A stretch of DNA of 62,042 nucleotides from an uncultured Lachnospiraceae bacterium (GTDB lineage: Bacteria > Bacillota > Clostridia > Lachnospirales > Lachnospiraceae). The position numbers were made by a program, and so were the translations under genes. Below are positions 25,307 to 33,816 of the stretch, piece after piece. The stretch is taken from the NCBI GenBank assembly GCA_904395885.1, contig CAJFOF010000021.1:1-62042 (forward strand). The letters are read 5' to 3'. The notes under the pieces were generated by a model. The model was not told where the DNA came from. It searched no databases and was given only the letters and a program-made list of their open reading frames with translations. The stretch's first letter is position 1, and every line of letters starts with the position of its first letter.

Positions 25307-26185
25307 TTACTGAATATTTCCGCTGAGAATCCTCGCCAGCTCGCTGTCGGAATCCAGCACTACCGTCTTGTTGCTGCCGGTCATAGAAGCCTTCAGTGCG
25401 TCCAGAGAACGGACATAGTTGTAGAAATCTGCCTTCTGCTCATCGTTGTAAGCTTCTGACAGGATCCTCATATACTCTGCTTCCCCTTCAGCCTTGATCT
25501 TTTCGGCGTCGGCATTTGCCTTTGCGATCGTCTCCCGGACGGTGCGGTCTGTCTCGTTTTTGATCAACTGAGACTCGTACTCTCCGTCTGCCTGATATCC
25601 TGCCGCAATGTTGTTCCGCTCTGAAATCATCCGGGTATAAACGCTCTCTTTGTTGGAATCCGGCAGATCCAGTTTTTTCGTCTCCACAGCGTAGATGCGG
25701 ATGCCGTAACTGTCCAGAGCTGAACCGATATTCTCCGTAATATTCTGGGACAGTTCTCCGTCCCGGCCGGTAATGATGTCCTCCTGGTCCGTGGATGCTA
25801 AGACGTTTTTGATAGAATTATACACCACATTTCCGATGCGGATCTCTGCATTTTCCCTATTTGCATTTAACGTGGTCAGGTATTTCAGCGGATCCTGGAT
25901 ATCCCACAGAACAAAACTGTCCACTGTCATAACCTTTTTGTCCTTAGTGGTCACGTCGCTGGGCACCAGATCCGAAATCATTTTATACTTCGGAACGCTC
26001 TGCACTTCCTGAATAAAGGGAATCTTAAAGCTGAGTCCGGGCTGGGAAACGACTTTTACGACCCTTCCGAACTGGGTGACCAGATTATACTCTTTTACAG
26101 TGGTCGTCACGATACTGGAGGCCAGCACCACCACCGCCGCAATCAGTACCAGCGGGATCAATGTCCATTTGATTGTCTTTTTCAT
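25307..26185 (-). CDS. hflC: HflC-type SPFH membrane protein
   Basis: 292 residues. One N-terminal membrane helix (KWTLIPLVLIAAVVVLASSI) is followed by an SPFH/prohibitin domain (QFGRVVKVVSQPGLSFKIPF) and a coiled region rich in Ala/Lys/Glu (KANADAEKIKAEGEAEYMR). With HflK it forms cage-like assemblies that in E. coli restrain the FtsH protease. Its start overlaps the hflK stop by four bases (ATGA). Confidence 0.92.
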   Translation of the reverse strand: MKKTIKWTLIPLVLIAAVVVLASSIVTTTVKEYNLVTQFGRVVKVVSQPGLSFKIPFIQEVQSVPKYKMISDLVPSDVTTKDKKVMTVDSFVLWDIQDPLKYLTTLNANRENAEIRIGNVVYNSIKNVLASTDQEDIITGRDGELSQNITENIGSALDSYGIRIYAVETKKLDLPDSNKESVYTRMISERNNIAAGYQADGEYESQLIKNETDRTVRETIAKANADAEKIKAEGEAEYMRILSEAYNDEQKADFYNYVRSLDALKASMTGSNKTVVLDSDSELARILSGNIQ

Positions 26186-27516
26186 TGTCCGTTCCCTCCA
26201 TTCTGGCTGTCGGTATTCTGTGTCTGGGACTGGCCTTCCTGGGCAGCTCCCGATGTGCCGGAAGAATCAGCCGTTCCCGATGAGGCTGTAGCCGCCGACG
26301 TCCCCACAAAGGGTTCCAAGGGCAGTACGGTCTGAGTCCCGTCGGAAGAATTAATGATCACTTTCAGATCCGGAAGAACTTCCTCCATAGCTTCATAGAA
26401 CATCCTCTTTTTCGTAATCAACGGATATTTGCTGTACTCTTCATACAGATCGTTAAATCTGGCCGCCTGGCCGGTGGCCTCGCTGATCTTTTCCTGTTTA
26501 TACGCCTCTGCGTCCTGAATTAGCTGGTCGGCTTTGGCGTTTGCCGTCGGAATCTGCTCAGACTGATATTTTTTCGCCTCATTGATGGCCGTGTCCATAC
26601 CCTGCTTGGCATCCTCCACCGCCTTAAAGGCATCTGTGACTTCAGCCGTGGGGGGCTGTGCATCCTGGATGGTCACATTGTAAATACCGTAGCCGATATT
26701 CTCCGCTTCCAGGCGGTTGGACAGTTTTTCCTTTACCTGGGCCTGTATCTCACTTTTTCCGGTCGTGATTACATCGTCCACATTGTAAGTGCCTACTGTG
26801 TCCCGGATATAGGACTGAGCCAGGTTCTTAATAATCTCCTGGTACGTATCAGCGTGGGTAAATGCCTGTATCGGATCCGTCACCTGGTATTCAATATAAA
26901 AATCCACATTAACAAAATTGAAATCCTTGGTGATCATCTCAGACTCGCTGGTCACACTCTGGGGATTATTCTCATCAACCTCCGGGTTGGATTCGTCCGA
27001 CACCGTATAGCCAATCGGCATTCCCATAATGTTTTTCGTAATCTTGTGAACCCTCTGGATAAATGGCAGCTTAAAATGCAAACCTGCCGATTTTTCCACA
27101 GAAGGGCTTCCAAAAGTCGTTACAACTGCGTAAGTATTCTCATTCAGCATATAAAATGAGTCCAGTGCACAGACTGCGATCACTGCCAGAGCCAGAACAA
27201 CTCCCACAATCTTGCCGATTTTTACCGCCGATTTTTTCAGATTTCTGTCCCCTCTGTCCACGTTCTTTCTCCTTTTTGACTTTTTCTCCGTCTGATGTTC
27301 AAACTGCTCTCCTCCCTGGAAGGCCTCTGATTCCGGAGTGCTTTCTTTTTTCTCCTCTGCCGTTCCCTCGGGATGAATGTTTCCGTAATCTGCGTCCGGG
27401 CGCATACCTCCTGTTTCTTTTGGCTGGAAAAATTCTCTGATGCGGCCTTTCAGATCCAGGCTGTCATTCTGCAAAAGAAACGCCAGCAGAATGATCATGA
27501 CAATTAGCAGATCCAT
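26182..27516 (-). CDS. hflK: HflK-type SPFH membrane protein
   Basis: 444 residues, longer than typical HflK because of an N-terminal hydrophobic start (MDLLIVMIILLAFLL) and a charged linker to about residue 95. A membrane helix (IGKIVGVVLALAVIAVCAL), an SPFH domain (TFGSPSVEKSAGLHFKLPFI), a coiled stretch and a Ser/Gly/Thr/Gln-rich tail follow. First gene of the hflKC operon; ATG 27516 follows GAGGAG. A long inverted repeat lies directly upstream. Confidence 0.9.
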   Translation of the reverse strand: MDLLIVMIILLAFLLQNDSLDLKGRIREFFQPKETGGMRPDADYGNIHPEGTAEEKKESTPESEAFQGGEQFEHQTEKKSKRRKNVDRGDRNLKKSAVKIGKIVGVVLALAVIAVCALDSFYMLNENTYAVVTTFGSPSVEKSAGLHFKLPFIQRVHKITKNIMGMPIGYTVSDESNPEVDENNPQSVTSESEMITKDFNFVNVDFYIEYQVTDPIQAFTHADTYQEIIKNLAQSYIRDTVGTYNVDDVITTGKSEIQAQVKEKLSNRLEAENIGYGIYNVTIQDAQPPTAEVTDAFKAVEDAKQGMDTAINEAKKYQSEQIPTANAKADQLIQDAEAYKQEKISEATGQAARFNDLYEEYSKYPLITKKRMFYEAMEEVLPDLKVIINSSDGTQTVLPLEPFVGTSAATASSGTADSSGTSGAAQEGQSQTQNTDSQNGGNGQ

Positions 27517-27532
27517 AGTCTTCTCCTCTCTT

Positions 27533-27600
27533 TAGCGTCAGTGTACAAGGGGACAATACGGTCGATGAAGGGCTAATTTGTCCCTTGTACACTGACGCTA
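27533..27600. repeat. Long inverted repeat, copy 2 of the TAGCGTCAGTGTACA family
   Basis: Arms of about 24 bases (27533-27556 and 27577-27600) are complementary except for one bulged G, around a 20-base centre. The outer part TAGCGTCAGTGTACA recurs as palindromes at 47778-47801 and, altered, at 9518-9540. It lies between the lipoprotein gene and hflK, so it probably ends the former's transcript. Confidence 0.65.
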
Positions 27601-27649
27601 TCCTTAACGATGATCCCAGTGTACCACATTCTGGGCTTAAAGTAAAAGA

Positions 27650-28318
27650 CTATTCCGTCAGAACTGCGTACTCGGCTTCCCCGGAGAAGCCTCTCTCCTG
27701 GGCCTTGCTTTCCTCCCAGACTGCCGAAATCCGGTAGACCTTATCCGGCTCCATCTCGGCCTCCCACATCTCCCCAGTCTCATATTCGCTCTCGGACACG
27801 GGCTCTGCCTCCGGATTTCCTATCTGGTCCCGATCCCATTCTGTCAAAGTATACCGGTCCGGAAGAACCGGGCAGGATATCCAGTACAGTGTCTTCTCCA
27901 TTTTCTGATAGGACGGTACATCCAACATCTCTGCCTTTTCCATTGCGCCATCCAGCGGATGGCTCCCGCAGGCCAGGACGGTACTGTCCACCCCCGCCTC
28001 AGAATCATTCCACATCGTCCAGGAATAATTTCCCGAAGAGACCTCAAAAGAACTCATCGCGCTGGAGAGCGGATCTGTCAAAACGATGGCTGGAGGCCCC
28101 GTCAAGGCAGCAGACACCTCCGAAGTTTCTGTCTCTGCAGTCACCTCTGCCTGAGAAGTCTCTTCGCAGTTCTCTGTCTCCGTCTCACTGGTACTCTCCT
28201 CCGACGCACTGGTGATGACACTCACCTGTGCCATCCCTTTCTCCTCCTGAGAGGAACAGCCCGCCAGAAACAGTACGGCGGCTGCCAGCCATACGCAAGA
28301 TAGTTTCCTTCTTTTCAT
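27650..28318 (-). CDS. Putative lipoprotein of unknown function
   Basis: 222 residues. Lipoprotein signal MKRRKLSCVWLAAAVLFLAG with Cys following, then a Ser/Glu/Thr-rich linker to about residue 75 and a soluble domain with a Trp-rich segment (NYSWTMWNDSEAG) and a Glu-rich end. No family recognised. Monocistronic, between the deo-operon terminator and the inverted repeat before hflK. An extracellular sensor or binding role is possible but not shown. Confidence 0.75.
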   Translation of the reverse strand: MKRRKLSCVWLAAAVLFLAGCSSQEEKGMAQVSVITSASEESTSETETENCEETSQAEVTAETETSEVSAALTGPPAIVLTDPLSSAMSSFEVSSGNYSWTMWNDSEAGVDSTVLACGSHPLDGAMEKAEMLDVPSYQKMEKTLYWISCPVLPDRYTLTEWDRDQIGNPEAEPVSESEYETGEMWEAEMEPDKVYRISAVWEESKAQERGFSGEAEYAVLTE

Positions 28319-28449
28319 CTCTGTCCCATCCTCCTTCTCTCCGGCCGCGGCCGCAACCGTACCGCAGCCCCAGGATCGATTAAAATCTGTGAGCTAATCT
28401 TACCACACGGCCCTTAACTCCCTCTTACTTTTCTTTTACAGATTTCTTA

Positions 28450-28482
28450 AGAAAAAGGTGCAGAGATTCTTCCCTGCACCTT
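28450..28482 (-). terminator. Intrinsic terminator of the acyP-deoB-deoC-pdp operon
   Basis: AAGGTGCAG and CTGCACCTT form a perfect 9-bp stem, followed on the minus strand by TTTTTC. Confidence 0.75.
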
Positions 28483-28536
28483 CCTCCGCCGGCCGCAGAC
28501 ATGTTGTCTTTCCTGCAGACCGGCCCTGTATCCATA

Positions 28537-29859
28537 TTAAAATCGCTCTATCCCATCTCTGGTCACACGGGCATAGACCAGCTTCTTTTCCGGACCCTTT
28601 TCCCCTCCGATCTGGTATGCCGCCCTCAGCTTCTCTGCAGCTCCGGACAACAATTTCTGATCCGAGGTCCTGAGGACAGCCAGCACATCTCCAGGCTGTA
28701 CCGGATCTCCATACTTTTTTCTGAGGATCAGACCGGCGCTGTGATCGATAGGGTCTTCCTTCCTGCTGCGCCCCGCCCCCAGCATCACCGACGCGATCCC
28801 GACAGCTTCCGTGTCCATATGGGAGACGTAGCCTTCCTTATCCGCCTTAACTTCCATAGAATAGGGCGCCTGAGAAAATTTTTCCGGATGATCAATATAG
28901 CTGCCGTCCCCGCCCTGGCTCTCCACCATGGCCTTCAGGGCTTGCAGCCCCCGGCCGTCAGCGATGGAATCCTCAGCCAGTTTCCTGCACTCTTCGATGG
29001 TTCCCGCCTTGGCCATGTACAGCATATTTGCGGCAAGATCGACGCACACCTCTGTCAGGTCAGCAGGCCCCCGGCCTTGCAGCACCTCAATAGACTCCTG
29101 CATCTCCAGAGAATTTCCCACCGCATGTCCCAGAGGAACATCCATATCTGTGATCAGGGCACAGCAGTCACGGCCCGCATGGGTTCCGATGGCCACCATC
29201 TTCTCTGCCAGCCGGATGGAATCCTCAAGAGTCTTCATAAATGCCCCGCTTCCGGTCTTGACGTCCAGCACGATAGCGTTGCTCCCGGCAGCGATCTTTT
29301 TGCTCATAATCGAGGAGGCGATAAGAGGAATGCTGTCCACTGTGGCCGTGACATCCCGCAAGGCATACAGCTTTTTATCCGCCGGAACCAGATTGCCGGA
29401 CTGGCCGATGACAGCGGCTCCCGTCTGGTTGACGATGCGGAAAAATTCTTCCCTGGGAATCGCCGTCTGAAAGCCCGGAATGCTCTCCAGCTTGTCGATA
29501 GTCCCTCCCGTATGTCCCAGCCCGCGGCCGGACATTTTTGCCACCTTCACACCGTTGGCTGCGACAATGGGGACAATCACCAGAGTCGTCTTATCTCCCA
29601 CGCCCCCGGTACTGTGCTTATCAGCCTTAACCCCCTGGATCGGCGACAGGTCCACCATGTCCCCGGATCCTGCCATCTCCATGGTCAGCTCCGCCGTCTC
29701 CCTGTCCGTCATCCCTCGAAAGTAAATCGCCATCAGCATGGCCGCCATCTGGTAGTCCGGAACCTGGCCGTCCACAAATCCCCGAATCATATAGGCAATC
29801 TCTTCCCTTGAAAGTTCCTGCCCGTGTTTCTTCTTTTCAATCAGATCGTACATCCTCAT
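28537..29859 (-). CDS. pdp: Pyrimidine-nucleoside phosphorylase
   Basis: 440 residues of the thymidine/pyrimidine phosphorylase family. Signature SGRGLGHTGGTIDKLES near 110 and KADKHSTGGVGDKTTL near 80 mark the substrate and phosphate sites. It cleaves uridine, thymidine or deoxyuridine with phosphate to base plus (deoxy)ribose 1-phosphate. Last gene of the deo operon; its product feeds DeoB and DeoC. ATG 29859, eight bases after GGGAG. Confidence 0.95.
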   Translation of the reverse strand: MRMYDLIEKKKHGQELSREEIAYMIRGFVDGQVPDYQMAAMLMAIYFRGMTDRETAELTMEMAGSGDMVDLSPIQGVKADKHSTGGVGDKTTLVIVPIVAANGVKVAKMSGRGLGHTGGTIDKLESIPGFQTAIPREEFFRIVNQTGAAVIGQSGNLVPADKKLYALRDVTATVDSIPLIASSIMSKKIAAGSNAIVLDVKTGSGAFMKTLEDSIRLAEKMVAIGTHAGRDCCALITDMDVPLGHAVGNSLEMQESIEVLQGRGPADLTEVCVDLAANMLYMAKAGTIEECRKLAEDSIADGRGLQALKAMVESQGGDGSYIDHPEKFSQAPYSMEVKADKEGYVSHMDTEAVGIASVMLGAGRSRKEDPIDHSAGLILRKKYGDPVQPGDVLAVLRTSDQKLLSGAAEKLRAAYQIGGEKGPEKKLVYARVTRDGIERF

Positions 29860-29898
29860 AGGCCTGTCTCCCTTCTCGTCCCGGCATGGACCAGCGGC

Positions 29899-30570
29899 TT
29901 AGTAGCTGCCCTCTTCGATTTTTTCTGCCTTCGCCAGCTTCACGATACGGCTGGTTCCAAGTCTGGACGCCCCCAGGCGCAAGAACTCCTCCGCATCTTC
30001 AAAGGACTTGATGCCCCCTGCGGCTTTCATCTTTATGCCAGGTCCCACATGCTCTGCAAACAGGGCGATATCCGCAAAAGTGGCTCCGCCTGTGGAGAAA
30101 CCGGTGGAAGTCTTAATAAAATCCGCCCCAGCCTCGGTGACGATCTGGCACATCTTAATCTTCTCTTCCTCTGTCAACAGGCAGGTCTCAATAATTACCT
30201 TTAAGATCCTGTCGCCGCAGGCTGCTTTGATCTCCTGGATTTCTTCTTTTATCTTGTCATAATTCTGATCCTTCAGATCGCCGATATTGATCACCATATC
30301 GATCTCATCGGCGCCGTTTTCAATGGCGTCTTTTGTCTCAAACACTTTTACTTTTGTGGTCTGGTATCCGTTGGGGAAGCCGATCACCGTACACACCGGC
30401 ATCTTTCCTGCCAGATACTTGCTGGCCCTCTCCACATAAGAAGGGGGAATACACACAGACGCAGTCCCGTAAGCCACAGCGTCATCGCAAATCTCTTTGA
30501 TCTCCTCCCAGGTAGCCCCCTGGGTGAGAAGGGTGTGGTCAACTGCTTTAAAAATCTCTTTCTTTTCCAT
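29899..30570 (-). CDS. deoC: Deoxyribose-phosphate aldolase
   Basis: 223 residues, TIM-barrel class I aldolase. Catalytic lysines sit in [13 protein letters not shown] (region) and [14 protein letters not shown] (Schiff-base Lys), plus [12 protein letters not shown]. It splits deoxyribose 5-phosphate into acetaldehyde and glyceraldehyde 3-phosphate. Placed between deoB and pdp, matching the order of the nucleoside catabolic pathway. Confidence 0.96.
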   Translation of the reverse strand: MEKKEIFKAVDHTLLTQGATWEEIKEICDDAVAYGTASVCIPPSYVERASKYLAGKMPVCTVIGFPNGYQTTKVKVFETKDAIENGADEIDMVINIGDLKDQNYDKIKEEIQEIKAACGDRILKVIIETCLLTEEEKIKMCQIVTEAGADFIKTSTGFSTGGATFADIALFAEHVGPGIKMKAAGGIKSFEDAEEFLRLGASRLGTSRIVKLAKAEKIEEGSY

Positions 30571-30624
30571 ATATCTGCTCTCTCTCCTTTTCTCTCCTGA
30601 TCAAATGTTATTTGCCCCTGCGCC

Positions 30625-31794
30625 TCAGCACTGCCCAAGGATCTGGCCCAGAAAGCTGGTGCCCGCGATGTCTCCCTTCGCCCCCAGATAGTCCAGAATC
30701 GTGGCCGCGGTATCGGCAAAGGAGGACCGTGTACCCAGGTTGACGCCTGGCCTGATCCCCGGCCCTGCAATCACCAGGGGGGTGTACTCTCTGGAATGGT
30801 CCGTGGACGGCGTGCTGGGATCGCAGCCATGATCGGCCGTGATCATCAAAATGTCCTCATCTCTCAGGGCTGCCAGCAGCTCCGGAAGCCTCTCATCAAA
30901 GTAGGTCAGAGCCTTTGCATATCCGTCCACATCGTTGCGGTGGCCGTAGAGCATGTCGTAATCCACCAGATTGGTGAAACAGAGCCCCTCAAAATCCCTG
31001 GCCATGTACTCCAGGGTTCGGTCAATCCCCTCCGCGTTTCCGGAGGTTCTTACCATGTCTGTGATCCCCTGGCCGGCAAAAATATCATTGATCTTTCCCA
31101 CAGCCAGCACTTCCATGCCAGCCTCTTTTATCACATCCAGCATGGTAGCTTTCGGCGGCTTCAGAGAGTAATCGTGTCGGCGGGAAGTCCTCTGATAGGG
31201 CCACTCCCCCTCAAAGGGCCTGGCAATAACCCGGCCGACACCGTATTTTCCCGTGCACAGACGCCTTGCAATCTCGCAATAGCGGTACAGCTCGTCAATG
31301 GGGACCACAGATTCATGGGCTGCAATCTGGAACACGCTGTCTGCAGACGTATAGACAATCAGGTTTCCGGTCTCCACGTGCTCCCTGCCGTAGTCTTTGA
31401 TCACCTCTGTCCCTGAGTAAGGCAGGTTGCAGAGAACCCCTCTCCCAGTCTCTCTCTCAAAGGCGTCCAGAAGCTCCCTGGGAAATCCCTCCGGAAATGT
31501 AGGGAGTGGCTCCGGAGATATGACTCCGGCAATCTCCCAGTGGCCAATGGTGGTATCCTTTCCTTTTGATACCTCCGTCATCCTGCCCACTGCCCCGGCA
31601 GGAGCTTCCTCCTCCGGCCTGCAGGACACTCCGTCAATATTAAAAAGTCCCAATTTTTTCATATTCGGCATGGAAAAATACGGGCTGGCCGCCGCTGCCG
31701 CCAGGGTATCGCTCCCCTCATCTCCAAAATCCGCCGCATCCGGCATCTCGCCGATCCCTACGCTGTCCAGAACAATCAGAAATACTCTTTTCAC
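30625..31794 (-). CDS. deoB: Phosphopentomutase
   Basis: 389 residues of the alkaline-phosphatase-like metalloenzyme family. N-terminal VLDSVGIGEMPDA gives metal Asp, KDTTIGHWE the phosphothreonine site, and ITADHGCDPS the C-terminal metal ligands. Converts (deoxy)ribose 1-phosphate to 5-phosphate. Start chosen as GTG 31794 (VKRVFLIVLD), because AAGGAG lies ten bases upstream and DeoB proteins start here; an in-frame ATG at 31818 has no binding site. Confidence 0.95.
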   Translation of the reverse strand: MKRVFLIVLDSVGIGEMPDAADFGDEGSDTLAAAAASPYFSMPNMKKLGLFNIDGVSCRPEEEAPAGAVGRMTEVSKGKDTTIGHWEIAGVISPEPLPTFPEGFPRELLDAFERETGRGVLCNLPYSGTEVIKDYGREHVETGNLIVYTSADSVFQIAAHESVVPIDELYRYCEIARRLCTGKYGVGRVIARPFEGEWPYQRTSRRHDYSLKPPKATMLDVIKEAGMEVLAVGKINDIFAGQGITDMVRTSGNAEGIDRTLEYMARDFEGLCFTNLVDYDMLYGHRNDVDGYAKALTYFDERLPELLAALRDEDILMITADHGCDPSTPSTDHSREYTPLVIAGPGIRPGVNLGTRSSFADTAATILDYLGAKGDIAGTSFLGQILGQC

Positions 31795-31834
31795 TCTGCA
31801 GCCGCTCCTTTCTGTCATTTTATATGTTTCAGAC

Positions 31835-32113
31835 TCAATTCATCTTAAAGCCCTTCTCTTCTGGTTCTACCGGGATTTCCTGAATCTCCAGGTCGTCCAC
31901 CCGCATAAATCCATTTCCTTTTCTGATCTTCATCAGAAGGGCTGCCACTGTGGAAGTTCTGCCCTGAAGCTCAAGTTCTACAGAGCCATCGTACTGATTG
32001 TAGGCGTACCCGGTCACCCCCAAATGAGTTGCCTCCATATAAGCAAAATAGCGAAAACCTACGCCCTGGACACGGCCTGTGGCCCGGACGCGGTAGCGAA
32101 CCAGATTTTCCAT
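31835..32113 (-). CDS. acyP: Acylphosphatase
   Basis: 92 residues with the acylphosphatase signature GRVQGVGFRYF near 13 and GYAYNQYDGSVELELQG (NxxDGSVE) near 35. Hydrolyses acyl phosphates such as acetyl or 1,3-bisphosphoglycerate. First gene of the operon with deoB, 40 bases before it. Preceded by hairpins in its leader. Confidence 0.92.
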   Translation of the reverse strand: MENLVRYRVRATGRVQGVGFRYFAYMEATHLGVTGYAYNQYDGSVELELQGRTSTVAALLMKIRKGNGFMRVDDLEIQEIPVEPEEKGFKMN

Positions 32114-32157
32114 AAAGCACCTCCCTGCAGCAAATGTAACTTTCGTTTACCATCTCG

Positions 32158-32214
32158 CCTATCGGCTCGATGAGGCATTCGCCTTATAGAGCTCCCTGTG
32201 CAAGCACGGAGCTC
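32158..32214 (-). other. Paired hairpins in the acyP-deo operon leader
   Basis: On the minus strand AGAGCTCC...GGAGCTCT with an inner GTGC/GCAC pair is followed by GCCT-C-ATCG...CGAT-AGGC. Both lie between the presumed promoter and the acyP start. No known riboswitch is recognised. A leader attenuator or simple terminator of an upstream transcript is possible. Confidence 0.35.
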
Positions 32215-32251
32215 TGCAAGGCTCATTTTACCATATTTCCCAAAATTAGTG

Positions 32252-32281
32252 AAGACATTTCCTGGCAGGCCCCGTTATAAT
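32252..32281 (+). promoter_or_regulatory. Candidate promoter of the second ECF module
   Basis: TATAAT at 32276-32281 with AAGACA (4 of 6 matches to TTGACA) 18 bases upstream, 24 bases before the TTG start of the sigma gene. Confidence 0.45.
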
Positions 32282-32304
32282 AAGTGAGAAAGGGGGGAAG
32301 CTGC

Positions 32305-32817
32305 TTGACCGATGAAGAAATCCTGGAACGTCTGATCCACCAGTATCAGAATCTGATCTACTCGATCTGTTACCGTCTGACCGGCGACTATTTCGACGCC
32401 GAAGATCTTGCCCAAGATACCTTTCTCTCTGCTTATAAAAATCTATCCCGGTTTGATGGGAACAATGAGCGGGCCTGGCTGTGCCGGATCGCCACGAACA
32501 AATGTATCGATTATCTGAAGCGGGCCGGAAGGCGCAGCGTCCCCACAGAGGATGAATACTTTTCTTCCATCCCTGACAGCGGCTCCTCTCCGGAACAGAC
32601 CTGCCTGGAGGCCGACGTAAAGAGACGTCTCTACGACTGCTGCTGCCAGCTCTCCCCACCCTACCGGGAGGTGGCTTTGGACTACTATTATCACGAGATG
32701 GAGATCGGTGAGATTGTCGCCAAAACTGGAAAAAATATTAAGACCCTTCAAACCCAGATCTACCGGGCCAAAGGGATGCTTCGAAAACTATATCGAAAGG
32801 AGGACCTGAAAGGATGA
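32305..32817 (+). CDS. ECF-type RNA polymerase sigma factor
   Basis: 170 residues. Region 2 (LIYSICYRLTGDYFDAEDLAQDTF) and region 4 (LSPPYREVALDYYYHEMEIGEIVAKTGKNIKTL) are clear. Start taken as TTG 32305, seven bases after GGGGG; an upstream GTG at 32284 lacks a binding site. The next gene overlaps it by four bases and encodes a one-helix membrane protein, the usual position of an anti-sigma factor. Confidence 0.88.
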   Translation: MTDEEILERLIHQYQNLIYSICYRLTGDYFDAEDLAQDTFLSAYKNLSRFDGNNERAWLCRIATNKCIDYLKRAGRRSVPTEDEYFSSIPDSGSSPEQTCLEADVKRRLYDCCCQLSPPYREVALDYYYHEMEIGEIVAKTGKNIKTLQTQIYRAKGMLRKLYRKEDLKG

Positions 32818-33212
32818 AACAGCCCAACACCCGTATCTATATAGAAACCCTGGAGGAAATTGCAGGATCAGATGATCTGATGAACGCTTTTGCCGATGAG
32901 ACGGAACGGTACTATTACGTACCGGCCCCGCGGGACTTTGCCTCATCGCTGAAGAAGAGGAGTCAGGCTCTGGATATCCAGGCCGTCGCCAAGACCCATC
33001 AGGCCTCCCGAAAACTGCAGCTTTTTATCTATAGTCTGCGGGTCGGCACGGCGGTGGCCGGCGCCCTGCTGCTCCTGTTTGCCCTTCCTTCTCTAGACAG
33101 ACCAGGGCTACGGGAGCCGGAGCACCGCTTTGAGCTGCAGGATTCCCTTAATACCCGTTCCCTTTCTGACTCTTTGTCGGAATTTTCTTATGAAATTTTT
33201 GATTGGAGGTAA
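32814..33212 (+). CDS. Small membrane protein, probable anti-sigma factor
   Basis: 132 residues. A soluble acidic N-terminal part (1-70), one membrane segment near 75-95 (VGTAVAGALLLLFALP), then a short outer tail. It has no zinc-finger motif. Overlap by ATGA with the sigma gene and the single-span layout suggest an anti-sigma factor; sequence alone does not prove this. Confidence 0.65.
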   Translation: MKQPNTRIYIETLEEIAGSDDLMNAFADETERYYYVPAPRDFASSLKKRSQALDIQAVAKTHQASRKLQLFIYSLRVGTAVAGALLLLFALPSLDRPGLREPEHRFELQDSLNTRSLSDSLSEFSYEIFDWR

Positions 33213-33216
33213 TCTT

Positions 33217-33801
33217 ATGACAAAGAAAAAAAATCGGCTGTTCACATTCTGCTGCTCACTCCTGCCGGGAGCCGGAGAAATGTATCTGGGGTTTTTTAAG
33301 CACGGCGTCAGCACTATGGCCCTGTTCTTCCTCCTGCTGACTCTCAGCAGTTCTCTGTTTCCGCCACTGATTTATATGGCTCCAGTGGTCTGGTTCTACA
33401 GCTTTTTCCACTCCAACCATCTGGCTTCCCTTGCCGACGATGAATTTTACATGCTGGAAGACGACTATCTTTTCCATATTCATAACCTTGCCCAGACCAA
33501 AGACCTGCTGTTGACCCGATACCGCAAGCCATTCTCCTTTTGTCTGATCTTTTTAGGAGCCGCTGTTCTCTGGCAGAATGCCAGTGAATTTATCCGGGTA
33601 TTTTTCTCCGGTCTGCTGTCGATTCCGGAACCGCTTCAGGAAATGCTGTTCTGGTTTAACCGTCGGCTTCCCCAGATGCTGGTGGCCGTTGGAATCATCT
33701 TATTAGGCATTTGGCTGATTAAAGAGAAGCGAAGTGATTTATTTTTCCCAAATGGTGCCGGGGGGGGTATTGGGGGCGCTTCGGATAAAGAAATTCTATA
33801 A
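33217..33801 (+). CDS. Membrane protein of unknown function
   Basis: 194 residues. Start ATG 33217 after TTGGAGG; longer in-frame forms begin inside the previous gene. At least three hydrophobic segments (TMALFFLLLTLSSSLFPPLI, FCLIFLGAAVL, LVAVGIILLGIWLI) separate cytoplasmic loops. The N-terminal CCSLLPGAGEMYLGFFKHG resembles TM2-type proteins. A run of eight G at 33760-33767 lies in the C-terminal GAGGGIGG codons and could vary by slippage. Third gene of the ECF cluster. Confidence 0.75.
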   Translation: MTKKKNRLFTFCCSLLPGAGEMYLGFFKHGVSTMALFFLLLTLSSSLFPPLIYMAPVVWFYSFFHSNHLASLADDEFYMLEDDYLFHIHNLAQTKDLLLTRYRKPFSFCLIFLGAAVLWQNASEFIRVFFSGLLSIPEPLQEMLFWFNRRLPQMLVAVGIILLGIWLIKEKRSDLFFPNGAGGGIGGASDKEIL

Positions 33802-33816
33802 AGAAAGGTTATCACT

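Noticed and set aside
28501..29811. Plus-strand frame of 436 codons
   Set aside because: It is the antisense of pdp; the composition is that of a mirrored coding frame.
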